Source: Zymoseptoria tritici IPO323 (lineage: Eukaryota; Ascomycota; Dothideomycetes; Mycosphaerellales; Mycosphaerellaceae). Taken from it: a stretch of DNA of 64,000 bases. The position numbers were made by a program, and so were the translations under genes. How positions within the stretch are numbered: position 1 is the first letter of the stretch; every line of letters begins with the position of its first letter. The notes under the pieces were generated by a model. That model was not told the origin of the DNA. It was given only the letters and a program-made list of their open reading frames with translations, and did not search any database. The stretch spans positions 1,674,001 through 1,738,000 of the forward strand of contig NC_018210.1 of NCBI RefSeq assembly GCF_000219625.1, written 5' to 3'. This document shows positions 46,201-57,484 of this stretch, piece after piece.

Positions 46201-46850
46201 TTATACGACAACAGGGGTAATACTATTCTAAGCATATAACGTTCGCAATCTAATTGCCGCTAGATAGCCCGACTTGCCCTAATTAGAGGGCAAAGCTCCT
46301 AGTGCGGCGGAGATAGCGTATAGAGTAATCGGCCTACAGAAAACGCTATATAAAAGACTAGCTGCGTTATAGGAGAGATACATACGATACTACAATACTT
46401 GTAAAACTGCGAAAACATATAAGGTTAGCAACCGTATATACCTCTCTACTCGATATTAAAAGTCTATCTAGCCGTCGGAAAAGCTTAATTATAAGTATAT
46501 CGGCCTATATAGGATTAAGCAAGTCGTAAACGACGTCGCGTATACGCTAGAACTACCGGAAACGATAAACATCTATCCTACGTTCTATATCTCCCTACTA
46601 GAGGAGGAAAAACCTACTAAAATTACCGAACAGGCCTAGAAGAGCCTAAAGGAGATCCGATTAGAGGACCCCGACGTTTACGTAGTAGATAAGATCCTAA
46701 AGCGTAAGAAACAATATAGCAGATAGATATACAGGATCGCGTAGAAGGGTTAGCCCGCGTCTAAAAACACTTAGGAACCTGCGACTTATATTAGCCCTAC
46801 TACGATAAGAGCATTTAATAAAAGCATAGGAGGTACTAAGGGCAGTAGAC
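43230..46850 (+). pseudogene. Gypsy pol polyprotein, mutated (PR-RT-RH-IN-chromodomain)
   Basis: Protease: LLDYGAQSNFI near 43,300, the DSGA core with Ser read as Tyr. Reverse transcriptase: [20 protein letters not shown] near 43,970 and YLDD at 44,316-44,327. RNase H: ATDAS near 44,790. Integrase: ILDFITDLPLS near 45,790, TSDRGL near 45,980, and the glutamate region near 46,070-46,120. C-terminus: VVDKILKRKKQYS..EPATYI near 46,680-46,800, matching a chromodomain-like end. Dozens of TAG/TAA codons break the frame. Limits are approximate. Confidence 0.88.
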
Positions 46851-47219
46851 TAGTACGATAGATATACAAACGCGTTGTTAGTTACTATTAAGGCCTAAAA
46901 GACACTAGTTAACACTATATAAACTCCTTAGTCCGGTTCCTAGTTACCTTAAAAATTTTTTCTCTACCTTAGAAGAATTTTACGAACCTAGTAAAATCCT
47001 AGGGGGGGAAATTAGGGGCTAAACGGGCCCCTAAGGACGACATTATTATATAACGAGAGACAATCGAGCATAGTAAAGTTATTTTAATTCTATCTAATCT
47101 ATAAGTCGCTAAGTCGCAGTAAAAAGAAACAACCCGGGCGTTACCGCGCCTATTAGTCCTAAAATAGGCCTAAAAGAGGCTAAAAGAGACAAAAGAAACA
47201 CAAAAAAGCGCTTATATGC

Positions 47220-48150
47220 TTATTCCTTAGGCTCGAGGTCCCTAGAGAGGTCGTACTCGGTCGGACGGAGTACTCCCTTTATAACGGAGGCCTTCGAGCC
47301 CTTCTTAGCACCCGCATAGGTATAGACAGTATCTAAAGCGGCCGAAAGGGCCTAAACGCGATGCCTTAGGCAGTCCTCGGTAGATCCTTAGGCTAGAATA
47401 AGTCGCTTGCAGGGGGTGTCGGGCACTTCTTTACCCTATTAGGGTTAGTAGGGCACTTTTAGGCAAGAAGGGACCTAAATACTTATAAGCTCCCTCTTTT
47501 GCTTTATAGCCTCCTTAGCGAGCAACTTCTCGCGCTTTCTAAGCACAAGCAGTCCCTTTTAGTCGAATTCGTCCTTGCCTTAGTACAGATAGAGGCCGTT
47601 AATACTAGTAAAGGAGTTAAAGCGCCTAAAAGGGGGTTAACGGTGCTAAATAGACCCGAACTAACTATATATACCCCTAAATGCGTACGTAGATCGCCTT
47701 ATAGGCTAAACAAGCCGCCGCAGCTATCGCTTCGGTACTATCGGTAGCAATAGCGGCCTTGCGGAGCGCATTAGCCCTTATAATATCGCCTTTAACTAGT
47801 TCCGGCATCTTTTAACTATATTAGCCCCCGAAAGCCCTCTTTTAACCTTATATATACATACCTAGAAACAATCGCGGTTAGAGCAATTATAACACTTTAG
47901 GTAATATTCGTCCTTATTATTAGCTACCTACTTATCTAGCGAATCGCGCGCAAAGAGGCAGAACTAGGCCAAATCGGCCTTATTTAAAGGCTTGTTAAGG
48001 CAGTTAACGCACGGATTGCCCTTAAAGATGCCGTTAGCAGCGAATTGCTTACGTTAGGTCGCGATAGAGGCGGGTTACGTTATAATAGGCTCGTTCGGTC
48101 GCGGATAGGGTCGTTTAGTAAGAATAGCGGTTTTTCGATAAAATTCGAGG
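47220..48150 (-). pseudogene. Antisense cysteine-rich frame between pol and the right LTR
   Basis: Read on the minus strand, the region after pol gives a long mutated frame with CVNCLNKPLNKADL.FC and YYLKCYNCSNRDC. That is a C-x2-C plus C-x2-C-x4-C arrangement like the zinc-binding accessory frames found downstream of pol in some fungal gypsy elements. The plus strand shows no comparable sense. Function is unknown. A short plus-strand open frame at 47,499-47,747 overlaps it and is probably noise. Confidence 0.5.
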
Positions 48151-48453
48151 TCGTCTAATAGAAGATAGGGCTAAAAGGGAACTAAACGCTACGTTAGCAC
48201 TATATAGGCTACAAATGCCCCTTAGGGGGGCACTTTTAGACCTATTTAGCTATTAGATAGGGTTAAGTTACACTTACTAAGTCTACATAAGATTATTAAA
48301 GAAGAGAAGAATTCGAGGGATCCGAGCCTAGGTTTTAAAGCCGCGGTAGACCCTAATTAAGGCCTTAGGCTATTAAACTTAGCAAACACTAAAAAGAATT
48401 TACTCGAGGTAAAACCGTTTAGAGCGCGACGCTCTACGCAAGGAGGGGGGCTA

Positions 48454-48668
48454 TATTATATCTACCTCCGCCGAATACCGACAATCGGCATCTAATCCCC
48501 TGCCTTAGCAGCATATGCACCCCTACTAAGGCCTTTTAAGCTCGTTTAAGCTAGATTGCGCCTATATTATAAGGATACGTAGAATCTCCTCCTTCTAAGA
48601 GAGTATCGAATCGAGTCTGTTCTAAAGTAATTCATACTGCTACTCTATTCTTAACTACACCCTTTACA
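48454..48668 (+). repeat. Right LTR (215 bp)
   Basis: Begins TATTATATCTACC, which is the left LTR start after G-to-A and C-to-T changes, and ends TTTACA. Same length as the left LTR. Confidence 0.93.
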
Positions 48669-48673
48669 CGTAC
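48669..48673 (+). repeat. Target-site duplication (CGTAC), right
   Basis: Identical to 41,731-41,735. Confidence 0.9.
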
Positions 48674-49600
48674 GATATATCGACATCCTTATACGTAGAG
48701 GCATTCTACTAACACCTACTATACTTAGATCCTTCGTCTACGACATTATAAAGGTCTATCTAAGCCGCTACTAGGTCCTACGATTTATACGTCGATATAA
48801 GGATTAGATCGATTTATAATACCTTAATCTACTAGATAAGAGTAGGAAGAAGGTAGACTCTATAAGGTAATATAAGGCATACTACGACCTATTAAAGAGT
48901 AAGATTAAGCTAATAAGGGCACTAATACGAGTAACGAGAGCGGCTCCGGTTTATCTAGACTATATATAGCCGACATAGAGACTTCCGTTATCTCTACGAG
49001 TAATTAGCGATATATTAGGGCCCTTCTAAAGGACGTTGTTTAAGAGGTAGTTAAGGGCTTAAACAAGACGGAGTTTTAGAAGCTAAGCAACACCGTTCTT
49101 AACCTCTAAACCGAGAATTACCTCCTTAAGAGCGAGAATAATAGCCTCCGGTAATGCTTTAAGTATAAGAAGTAGAAATAACAACGTAGTAAGCTATTAC
49201 TATCGATTCCTTATAACTAAGCTACTTAGTTCTATTTACTAGCTAAACTGTAAGCTAGTAAGGCATTACTTGCTTAGAAGGAGGCTAAGAAGGTCGCTAA
49301 GAAGTAGCGTAAGGAAGATAATACTATTACGAAGAAGGTAGAATAATAATTAAGAGCTAAATAGCGGATATAAGCTATAGCAGACTAATAGCATAAGGCG
49401 GCTTAAAGGGCTAGATAGAAGGCTGCATAAAGGGAGACTAAACAGGCTAATTTATAGCTAAATACTAACCTCTAAGCCTCTACTCGTAAAGTAAGCTATC
49501 TACTACTACGAATAAGATAGCCTAAAGCGTAGGTAGTAGCTAAAAAGCAGCTAATCGTCGTATTAAAGGTACCCTTATACCGGAGGGGGGGTATATAGAC
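48674..49600 (+). pseudogene. Transposase remainder, mutated and lacking the DDE core
   Basis: Continues the helix-turn-helix transposase after the LTR element: IDILIRRGI.LTPTILRSF, then KSRKKVDSI..YKAYYDLLKSKI. It then jumps to the C-terminal part typical of fungal pogo-like transposases (KGLNKTEF.KLSNTVLNL.TENYLL, then Lys/Ala/Arg-rich). The middle third of the usual protein is missing. Stops are TAG/TAA. Confidence 0.75.
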
Positions 49601-49777
49601 AGCTAAATCCTCCTAGCCTCTAATACGTATAATATTAAGGCAATAACTTTAAGCTACTTAGAGCTAATAGATATAATTAATGCGATAAATTTAAGCTATT
49701 AAACACCTAGTTGTAACTACTAGTTGTAAAGATATTAGCTATTAAAGTAGTGTAGTAAATAAAGCTATGCTCTTGTA

Positions 49778-49822
49778 AGAACGTTACATTACGTGATCCG
49801 TGCATAGCGTGAGCACCACTTC
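49778..49822 (-). repeat. Right terminal inverted repeat (45 bp)
   Basis: Reverse complement of the left terminal repeat with one C/T difference. It is followed by TA at 49,823-49,824. Confidence 0.95.
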
Positions 49823-49824
49823 TA

Positions 49825-51153
49825 GTCCATTGCCGATAGACGTCCAGACTGGCAGAACGCGCTGCATATTCTTGTCGAGGTCGATTGCTCCTGTCTCCTA
49901 TTATCACCTCCACTTCAAGTGGATGAACACATGAGATGCCTTTGCTTCACAAGGTGCTACAAGAGCGATCGATGAGATGAGCCGGGGTTGCCGTACATTA
50001 TTGCGGGTCCATGCAAGTTGGCGAGCCAGGTTTCAAAAACTCGATACAAGACAGTGCGACCATCACACGCACGAATGGCTTCGATCGAGTGCAGGTATCA
50101 GATACTTCTTCTTCAATAAGTACAGTAGTCAGTAATGCACAGCACACGATTACACAGTCCTGTAACCACTTCCCAACGTCAAAACTTGTTGAGCAGTCAT
50201 GTAAGAGCTCTTCTGCCCTGAGCAATCATCATCAACATTGAAAGCGTTCCCCTCACACATTGCCCCACTCTCCCTCTCCCAGACGATTTCTCCGCTGCAT
50301 AGTTCTATCCTTCGGCGGCGCCTGATCAACCACAACACCATTGCATGATCGTTGTCTTCTCCGCATTGTCGAGTCTGTCCTTCTACCATTCTCTCCCTCC
50401 ACAGGGGACTCCACATCGCCACCTTTGCCGCAGCGTCGTACTGCTCGTGGCTGTGTTGCAGTTTAGAGGAACTCTACCTTTTGCTAGCAGGGTCACTAAA
50501 TCCTCTATTCTGTGGTCTCTGCATCACCCGGAACTTCTCCTCCACCACCGAGGGGCGCTGTTTGCTCCGCTACTGGATCTGCGGCACAAACAAAACACTA
50601 ACACAGTGCTTTCCCACCACGGCTTAGACGGTTCGCCCTGCCCGCTCGCAGATAGAATCCTGAACAACACACACGCCCTGCAGCTCCTGTTTCTTACCGC
50701 ACGAGGACTTCGAATTTATTCCACGTCTTCGTCCTGCCGCTGAAGGTACAGTGAGACGACGTCGAACCTCAGGCCGCCAGCAAAGCAAGCCAGCCTGGAA
50801 AGCGGCTCGTGTTTGGGCCTTCCTTGGAACGTTCGAGTAAAAGCTCTCTCCCGCTCTCCCACACATTCCTACCTGCCAACGTTTCTCGACGGCACGTGCT
50901 TGAACTGCTGGATACGACCTGCGACGCAAGCTTTGCACTCGAGTGTTGTGTTCCGCTCACCACCGACAAATCTTCTCCGGAAGTCCGCGCGGCGAGGTGC
51001 TTCACTTTGCAGGTCCCACTTCGCATCCCCGCTGGCTGATAGCTACATCCATCAATACGCCCACCTACGTTTCCTCACGTCTGGGACAGCACCGCACACC
51101 GTCTCAGACTCCTCCACCCCAACCCGCCCATCCCGGGCCAATACACCGACACC
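49825..51153. other. Intergenic, long promoter and leader of PKC1
   Basis: Normal composition resumes at once after the transposon. Short frames on both strands lack domains. The last 400 bases are pyrimidine-rich, as in long fungal 5' leaders, and a 5' UTR intron is possible but not resolved. Confidence 0.5.
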
Positions 51154-54100
51154 ATGAACGAAGATGCGGCCATTCAAGATTTGCACCGCAAGATCGATCG
51201 TGAAAAGGCCATCATTAATGCCGCAAACCAGATGCGGCAGGCAACAAACAATGCCTCTGTCAATTCTCGCGTCGAATCCAACATTCGCGATGCCAGGCGG
51301 AATATTGCATACTTTGAGCAGACGCTACAAGACTTGAAGGCGCGAAAGATGGGCAATGACATGGGCAATCTTTCCGTGTCTGGGAATGGAGGACCGGCAA
51401 CACCACACCATGGATCCCGAGGAGGCTCTGGCAGCGGCATCAACAACGAGCAAGGCTACGGCGGAGGTGCCGACTATGGGAATCCAGGTCCTGGAGGATA
51501 TAGCATGGGCGGTGCGCCTGGACTCATGCCACCTCGAGCACCATACGCGCCAGGTCCTACAGATAGGTCGCCGCGAGCGCGTCCGAACTATAGCAAGCTC
51601 GGTGAGCAAGGCCGAGGGTATGGTCTGACACTCCTGCTAACTTTTGACAGATCTGATCAAATACGACACCGCTCACCTCGGCCCACGAATCCAGCTCATG
51701 TTGTCCCAGCTCGAATTCAAACTTTCCGTGGAGAAGCAGTACAAGGACGGCATTGAAAAGATGGTCACACTATACCAAATGGCAGGCGATCGTAAGAGCA
51801 GAGGCGAGGCAGAACTGCGCCGAATGGAGAGCAATCAAAAGATCCAGCTTCTTACGAGGGCACTGCGGAGATATGAAGACCTTCACGTTGATGTTGAGAA
51901 TGGCGCAGATGGCGCGGATGACGATAGTCTGGACACTCCCAGCCAGCGCAAGCCGCTCACGGGTCACTTGTCGGTCAAGATTCATGCTGTGGCAGATGTG
52001 GACCATGCAGCGTCCGGCCGGTTCACGCGAGGGCCGGACACATTCGTAATCATGAAAGTTGAAGATGCTTTCAAAGGTCGAACGAAGGCGACCAAGACGG
52101 ATCGATGGACCGACGAGACGCACGAGTTCGATGTGGACAAAGCGAACGAGATTGAATTCACGGTATACGACAAATCGAGCGGAGACCATCCCATTCCAAT
52201 TGGCCTCCTATGGATCCGGCTATCTGACCTCGTGGATGAGATTCGAAGAAAGAGGATCGAGACAGAGTTCAACCAGGCCGGGTGGATTACCGCTGATAAG
52301 ATGGACGGTTCTCCTCGCCCGGATATGCAATTTCAACCACCTCCCAACTCTTCTCATGGCGGAGGAATGGGCGGATCCACTGCTGCTGCTGCTGGAGGTC
52401 CTGCTGGCTCAGGTCTCGCCCCGCAGACAGGACCCGTATACGTCGATGCCTGGTTCTCACTGGAGCCCGTCGGAAGAGTTCAGATCACGCTCGGTTTCGT
52501 CAAGCAGACCAAGGATCGCAGGCCATTTGATGTTGGTCTCAATCGAAAGGGTGCCGTACGTCAAAAGAAGGAAGACATCGTGGAGCAATACGGCCACAAG
52601 TTTGCCGTGCAGACATTTTACAACATCATGCGTTGTGCTTTGTGTGGCGACTTTCTCAAATACACCGCAGGCATGCAGTGTGCGGACTGCAAGTACACTT
52701 GCCATCAGAAATGTTACTCAAAGGTGGTCACGAAGTGCATCAGCAAGTCCAATGCTGAAAGCGACCCGGATGAGGAGAAGATCAACCACCGCATCCCTCA
52801 CAGATTTGACGCATTCTCCAACATGGGCGCCAACTGGTGTTGCCACTGCGGATATATGCTGCCACTGGGCAAACGACAATCGAGAAAGTGCTCCGAGTGC
52901 AAGCTTACGTGTCACTCCAATTGTGTGCACTTCGTTCCGGACTTCTGTGGTATGAGCATGGAAAGCGCCAACCAAATCCTGGCTGAGCAGAAGAGAGCCA
53001 AGGGTCGCATGCTGCAGAATAGCACCAAGCTGCGCCCACCCGGGCAAACCTCAACTGGCAGACCGACTCCACCCACGCAGACTCAGAGCTTTGCTCCGAC
53101 ACTGTCTCATCAAGATCAGGTTGCTCAGGCGCAGAGAGACGACGGCGCGAGGCCTCAGGACAGGTTTTCGTACGGCAAAGATCGCATGTCGGATTCGTAC
53201 GACCAGCCTCCACGAACATCATCATATGGTCCAGCTGGTGCTGCCGATGCCGCCAAGGCTTCAATGAACTCTCCCGGTTCTCCCGAAAGCATGCACAGAC
53301 CGCCTGCTAACCGCACACAGTCCTCCCAAGCTGCTGCAGCCGCGGCGGCTGCCGCCGCAGCTTTGTCTTCTGGCGGCAAGCCACAGGATCGGCCAGGCTA
53401 TAACAGAGGCTCGACCGAGTATGGCCAGCAACAGCCATCATCTGGTGGCTACGCGGACGGCTATGCCGAGAGCAAGAGGCTGCCAGCGCAACCTCAACAA
53501 GCATCTTACAACCCAGCCCACTACGCGGCGGTCGCCGGCTACCCACCTCCATCGCCTTATCAGCAGCCAGTGGCCCAGCAGGCACCGAGACCACCACCGA
53601 AACAGGCCCAGTCGTCCCCGTACCAGCAGCAACCACCTCAAGTCTCTCAATCTCCAGCTCGCACGCAATCTCCCAGCACAGCACCACCGCCCAGCATGTC
53701 CGTCACCGCACCTGTGGTCGAAGAGAGGAAACCAGCTCCTCCCGCCAATTCTTCTGGCACTGGACGACGCATTGGTCTGGATCACTTCAATTTCTTGGCC
53801 GTGCTTGGTAAGGGTAACTTTGGAAAGGTCATGCTTGCAGAGACCAAAACCAGCAAGCAATTGTACGCCATCAAGGTTTTGAAGAAAGAGTTCATCATTG
53901 AGAATGATGAAGTGGAGAGCACCCGCTCTGAGAAGCGCGTGTTCTTGATCGCCAACAAGGAACGTCATCCCTTCCTCTTGAACTTGTACGCCTGCTTCCA
54001 GACCGAGACAAGAGTCTACTTCGTCATGGAGTACATCAGCGGAGGTGATTTGATGTTGCACATCCAGCGCGGACAGTTTGGCACCAAGCGCGCACAGTTC

Positions 54101-54825
54101 TACGCGGCCGAAGTCTGCCTCGCACTGAAATACTTCCACGAGAACGGCGTCATCTACCGCGACTTGAAACTCGACAACATTCTTCTCACGACCGAAGGCC
54201 ACATCAGAATCGCCGACTACGGTCTCTGCAAGGAAGACATGTGGTATGGCTCCACGACCAGCACCTTCTGCGGCACGCCCGAATTCATGGCGCCGGAGAT
54301 ATTACTCGACAAGAAATACGGCCGCGCCGTCGACTGGTGGGCTTTCGGTGTGTTGATCTACCAGATGCTGCTGCAGCAATCGCCCTTCCGTGGCGAGGAC
54401 GAGGATGAAATCTACGATGCTATCCTTGCTGATGAGCCCTTGTATCCGATCCACATGCCGAGAGATAGCGTGTCGATTCTGCAGAAGCTGCTTACCCGCG
54501 AACCGGAGCTGAGACTTGGTTCGGGTCCGACTGACGCTCAGGAGATTATGAGCCATGCTTTCTTCCGGAATGTCAATTGGGAGGATGTCTACTGCAAGCG
54601 TGTGCCGCCGCCTTTCATCCCGACTATCAAAGGACGGGCGGACACCAGCAATTTCGATTCGGAATTCACGAGTGTCACGCCGGTGCTCACGCCCGTGCAG
54701 TCTGGTGAGTCCGATTGTGTGTTCCCTACATTTTCAGAAATTTATGCTAACATATTTTCGCAGTACTTTCGCAGGCCATGCAAGAAGAGTTCCGAGGCTT
54801 CTCGTACTCTGCCGACTTCGTTTGA
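51154..54825 (+). CDS. PKC1: Protein kinase C (cell-wall-integrity kinase)
   Basis: Three exons: 51154-51601, 51651-54704 and 54764-54825; introns of 49 and 59 nt; 1,187 aa. Domains in order: a Rho-binding HR1 repeat ([20 protein letters not shown]), a Gly-rich linker, a second HR1 ([20 protein letters not shown]), and a C2 domain ([19 protein letters not shown]). Two C1 zinc domains follow ([20 protein letters not shown] and [20 protein letters not shown]), then a Pro/Gln/Ala linker with a polyalanine run. The kinase domain has [28 protein letters not shown] and [18 protein letters not shown] replaces DFG, as in other fungal Pkc1. The last exon completes the AGC tail: turn motif TPVLTPVQS and hydrophobic [11 protein letters not shown]. 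It acts below Rho1 and above the Mpk1 cascade at the cell cortex. Confidence 0.97.
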
Positions 54826-55358
54826 GAGGACTTCGACTTGGAAGACGGAGGCGTGACTGTCGTTTCAGGAGGTCGACAATGGCGGGTGCGAACGTTTGTG
54901 TGATACCCAGTGAAGGAGGCAGTTCGGGAGTGGGGGTCTCACGATGGACGAACAGTAGACGGAGAAGGCGCAGAGAGGGGGCCCGGCGATGTTGATGTTG
55001 ATGTGGAAGCGTAGATGTCAATTCTCGGCACCAGCATTGTGGGGGTTCGGAGACGAAAGTTGACGACTTGAAGGAGAGAGAGAGGTTATGACTTGACGAT
55101 TGGAGTGGACAGAACCCCGACACGAATATGTGCTAAGCCGACAGTAATATCAGCCGCTTCTGTTCGAGTTTTCTCATGATCTCATCGTTGATGCAAGCCA
55201 GACTGTAATACTGCAGAGTTCCACGATCGGGAGCTTGGTGTGTTTACTGTTGTTGTTCGAACGACCTGTTCATTCTGGTTGTCTGTCTTTCTCTAACAAT
55301 ACCTCATCTGATCATCCGGCGTAGACCTCCCCTTCAGCAAGCCCTCAACGACCCTTCT
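54826..55358. other. Intergenic, convergent 3' regions
   Basis: Between PKC1 (+) and the sedolisin gene (-). No gene, repeat or RNA gene recognised. Confidence 0.6.
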
Positions 55359-57484
55359 CTACACACCAAGAGCGGCGCGAATGTTCTTGAAATCAGGCGT
55401 GCCATATCCAGTCGCCAAATCCCAACCATCCTTCGCCGGGAAACCAGATCTAATTCTCAATGTCAGCCAACGCACTTCGCCCACAAAAGCGACCCAATGG
55501 AAAACTCACGTGTTACAACCCCAAATGTTGCCAACGGTGATATCGTTGAAACCCTTGCCAGCTCGGCTGTAGAGCCACGGGTTCATGAATCCAAGAGGAG
55601 GACGACCAGCAGCGATGAGAGCATCGTTGACGTTGGTGAGGACTACATTCAAGTCAGTACTGATTTCCCGAGGAAGACTTTCGAAACAACTCACTTCCAG
55701 CAGCCGCCGGCGACGAAGCACTGGTTCCGTCGACGAGAGTATTCTTCCCTCCGTAGACGACCACGAATCCGTACCCCTGAGCCGAGATATCCGGGTACGC
55801 CCGTCCGTTGGGGTTGTACAGTCCCTTGTGGAGATTGCCGATGCTCGCGAGGTACTTTTTGACGGCGGACTTTTGGTACAATGGTTGGGGGAAGTAGTTG
55901 GAGACACCGCCGCCGGCCACGTAGCCGTTGCGCACGCGGTAGGCGACTTCTTCGGGGTTGATGTTCTTGGTTCCGCCGACGGTGGTGACGTATGGACACG
56001 AGGCTGGGAAGGACGGTTGGAACTTGGGGGTGTTTTTGCCGTCGTTGGAGAGGCAGGTGCCGTTCTTGCCGACGCCGTTGTCGCCGGAGGAGCTGGGTAG
56101 GGGTCGTTAGCAGACGTTTGGAGGGAGGTCGAGATGTTCTTCGAAGAGAACTTACAAAAGGAGAGTGGAACCACGAGCTCCCAGGGCGGCGAACTCAGCG
56201 CAGACACGCTGGGCGTAGCTCTTTGGGACGGACTGCTCATCGTCACCGTAGGAGGTCGAGATGGTGAAAGGAACGGAGGGCTGCGAGAGAACGTAGTTCA
56301 CCCAGGTCAGGTAGGGCTCGTTCGTGTTTGTTGGGGTAGCGAGATCTGGAGTGAAAGGAGGAGAGCCGCCGGTAGAGTAGGTGGTGAAACGAGTAGGGTA
56401 GGCAATGCCTCCGACGGTCTACGATGATCTATTAGCGAGCGATTGCCGTCGCACAAGACATGCAACTCACCTGAACGTCCAAGTTGGCCTCAACATCTCT
56501 CTCGCCGTAGAATTCAGTCTCCAATCCCTGGAAGTTGATACCGTTGTCCACAATCTGGTAAGAGTACTGGTACTTCGAGTCCGCGTCCTTCCTCTGCTGG
56601 GACATGTAGATGTGGAAATCAGAGTAGTTGGCAGTCTCGTTGAGGTAGTTGGTCGTGCCGACGTAGTTCAAGTGGGGTACTTTAGGTGTGTAGTCGACGG
56701 TCCTGTACAGCGTGCGGAGGCAAAGACTGGAAACGGCGGAAGTGTTGCACACGGCAGCTGCGTCGTTGCCACCGTAAGTCTCCAGGTTGGTGGAGTCGGC
56801 GCTGACAGTGGCTTCCTGGAAAGTCAAGCCTTGATCTTCCAGTCCAAATGGCAGCTTGGCCATGGCTTTCGGATCGCTGAAGTAGTTTGTAGGTTGAATG
56901 GTGTCGATGTGTTCGTGGAGCCACTTGGGCAAGCTGTACTCTGGTGTTCGCACGATGCGGCTGCCGGCATCGTTCCCATAGACGTGGTATTCGGTGTCAA
57001 GCAGATCCTCGACTTCGGTCACTGGCAGGTTGACGATCACCCAGTCCTTCGCCGGTGTGTAGCGGACTTGATCCAAGCGGATGTTGTTGTCTTCAAGCCA
57101 ATCGTGCACAGCTCCGAGAGCTTGCTGAGAGGGTGCAACGAGGGAGGTGACATCGTCCTGGGACAAGTGCTTGCCGTAGAGGTGGTGTTCTGGGTCGCTG
57201 ACTTCGAGGAGCTGTCTTTCGAGTTCCTTGAAGTTGCCCTGCTTCACGCCAATGCGGAGGCTGATTGTGTGACTCTGCAGACAGTGTTAGTCGGTTGTGA
57301 TTGTAGGCCGTGTTCGATCGATGTTTGTGCCATCGGGACAACTCACTGGATGTGCTTTTCCGAGCTTCTTCCATTGACTCGGAACAAAGTGTGAATCTTT
57401 GATGGCATAGTCGGCCTTCTTCTCCAAAGGAACGGCAAATGTCGCCGACAGCCCACAAAGGGCGAGGAAGATGGAACTCCTCAT
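55359..57484 (-). CDS. Secreted sedolisin/tripeptidyl-peptidase (S53)
   Basis: Six exons: 57484-57347, 57274-56471, 56418-56156, 56092-55695, 55642-55510 and 55449-55359; introns of 52-72 nt; 608 aa. The signal peptide is MRSSIFLALCGLSATFAVP. A pro-domain (S53 activation fold, to about residue 200) and the catalytic domain follow. Catalytic residues visible: Glu308 and Asp312 in EANLDVQ, oxyanion Asp406 in FSSGDNGVG, and Ser526 in GTSASSP. The C-terminus has the Ca-site-like text WGCNTSGFPAKDGWD and ends GTPDFKNIRAALGV. Each junction restores family sequence, which fixes the exon model. It is an acid serine-carboxyl peptidase that removes tripeptides or cleaves proteins outside the cell at low pH, useful for saprotrophic or host protein use. 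Confidence 0.95.

Larger units (their letters stand above)
41736..48668 (+). mobile_element. Ty3/gypsy LTR retrotransposon, chromovirus type, RIP-mutated (6.9 kb)
   Basis: Complete by structure: 215-bp LTRs, a CGTAC target duplication, gag, pol and a purine-rich tract (AAGGAGGGGGG) just before the right LTR. The pol order (protease, reverse transcriptase, RNase H, integrase, chromodomain-like C-terminus) is that of Ty3/gypsy chromoviruses. Every domain carries stops or changed key residues from CpA-to-TpA and TpG-to-TpA changes, so it is dead. Element and host transposon look equally mutated, so both were silenced after or around the insertion. Confidence 0.93.
41436..49822. mobile_element. 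RIP-mutated pogo/Fot1-like DNA transposon carrying a nested gypsy element
   Basis: The block is flanked by TA and 45-bp terminal inverted repeats that differ at one base. Subtracting the inner LTR element and one target duplication leaves about 1.45 kb. The left part encodes a mutated helix-turn-helix (QIADKY.VHWTTL.RR) and the start of the transposase. The right part continues it (YIDILIRRGI.LTPTILRSF.YDI, then KSRKKVDSI..YKAYYDLLKSKI) and ends with a Lys/Arg/Ala-rich C-terminal region. The part between KSKI and the C-terminal region lacks the DDE catalytic core, so the copy was probably internally deleted and non-autonomous. Stops are nearly all TAG/TAA. Confidence 0.85.

Noticed and set aside
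54200..54240. DYG in place of DFG as a sign of a dead kinase
   Set aside because: Fungal Pkc1 kinases normally have DYG here, and all other catalytic motifs are present.
57280..57400. Plus-strand 329-codon frame over the sedolisin gene (56,405-57,394)
   Set aside because: It is the complement of a well-supported exon with all catalytic motifs on the minus strand.
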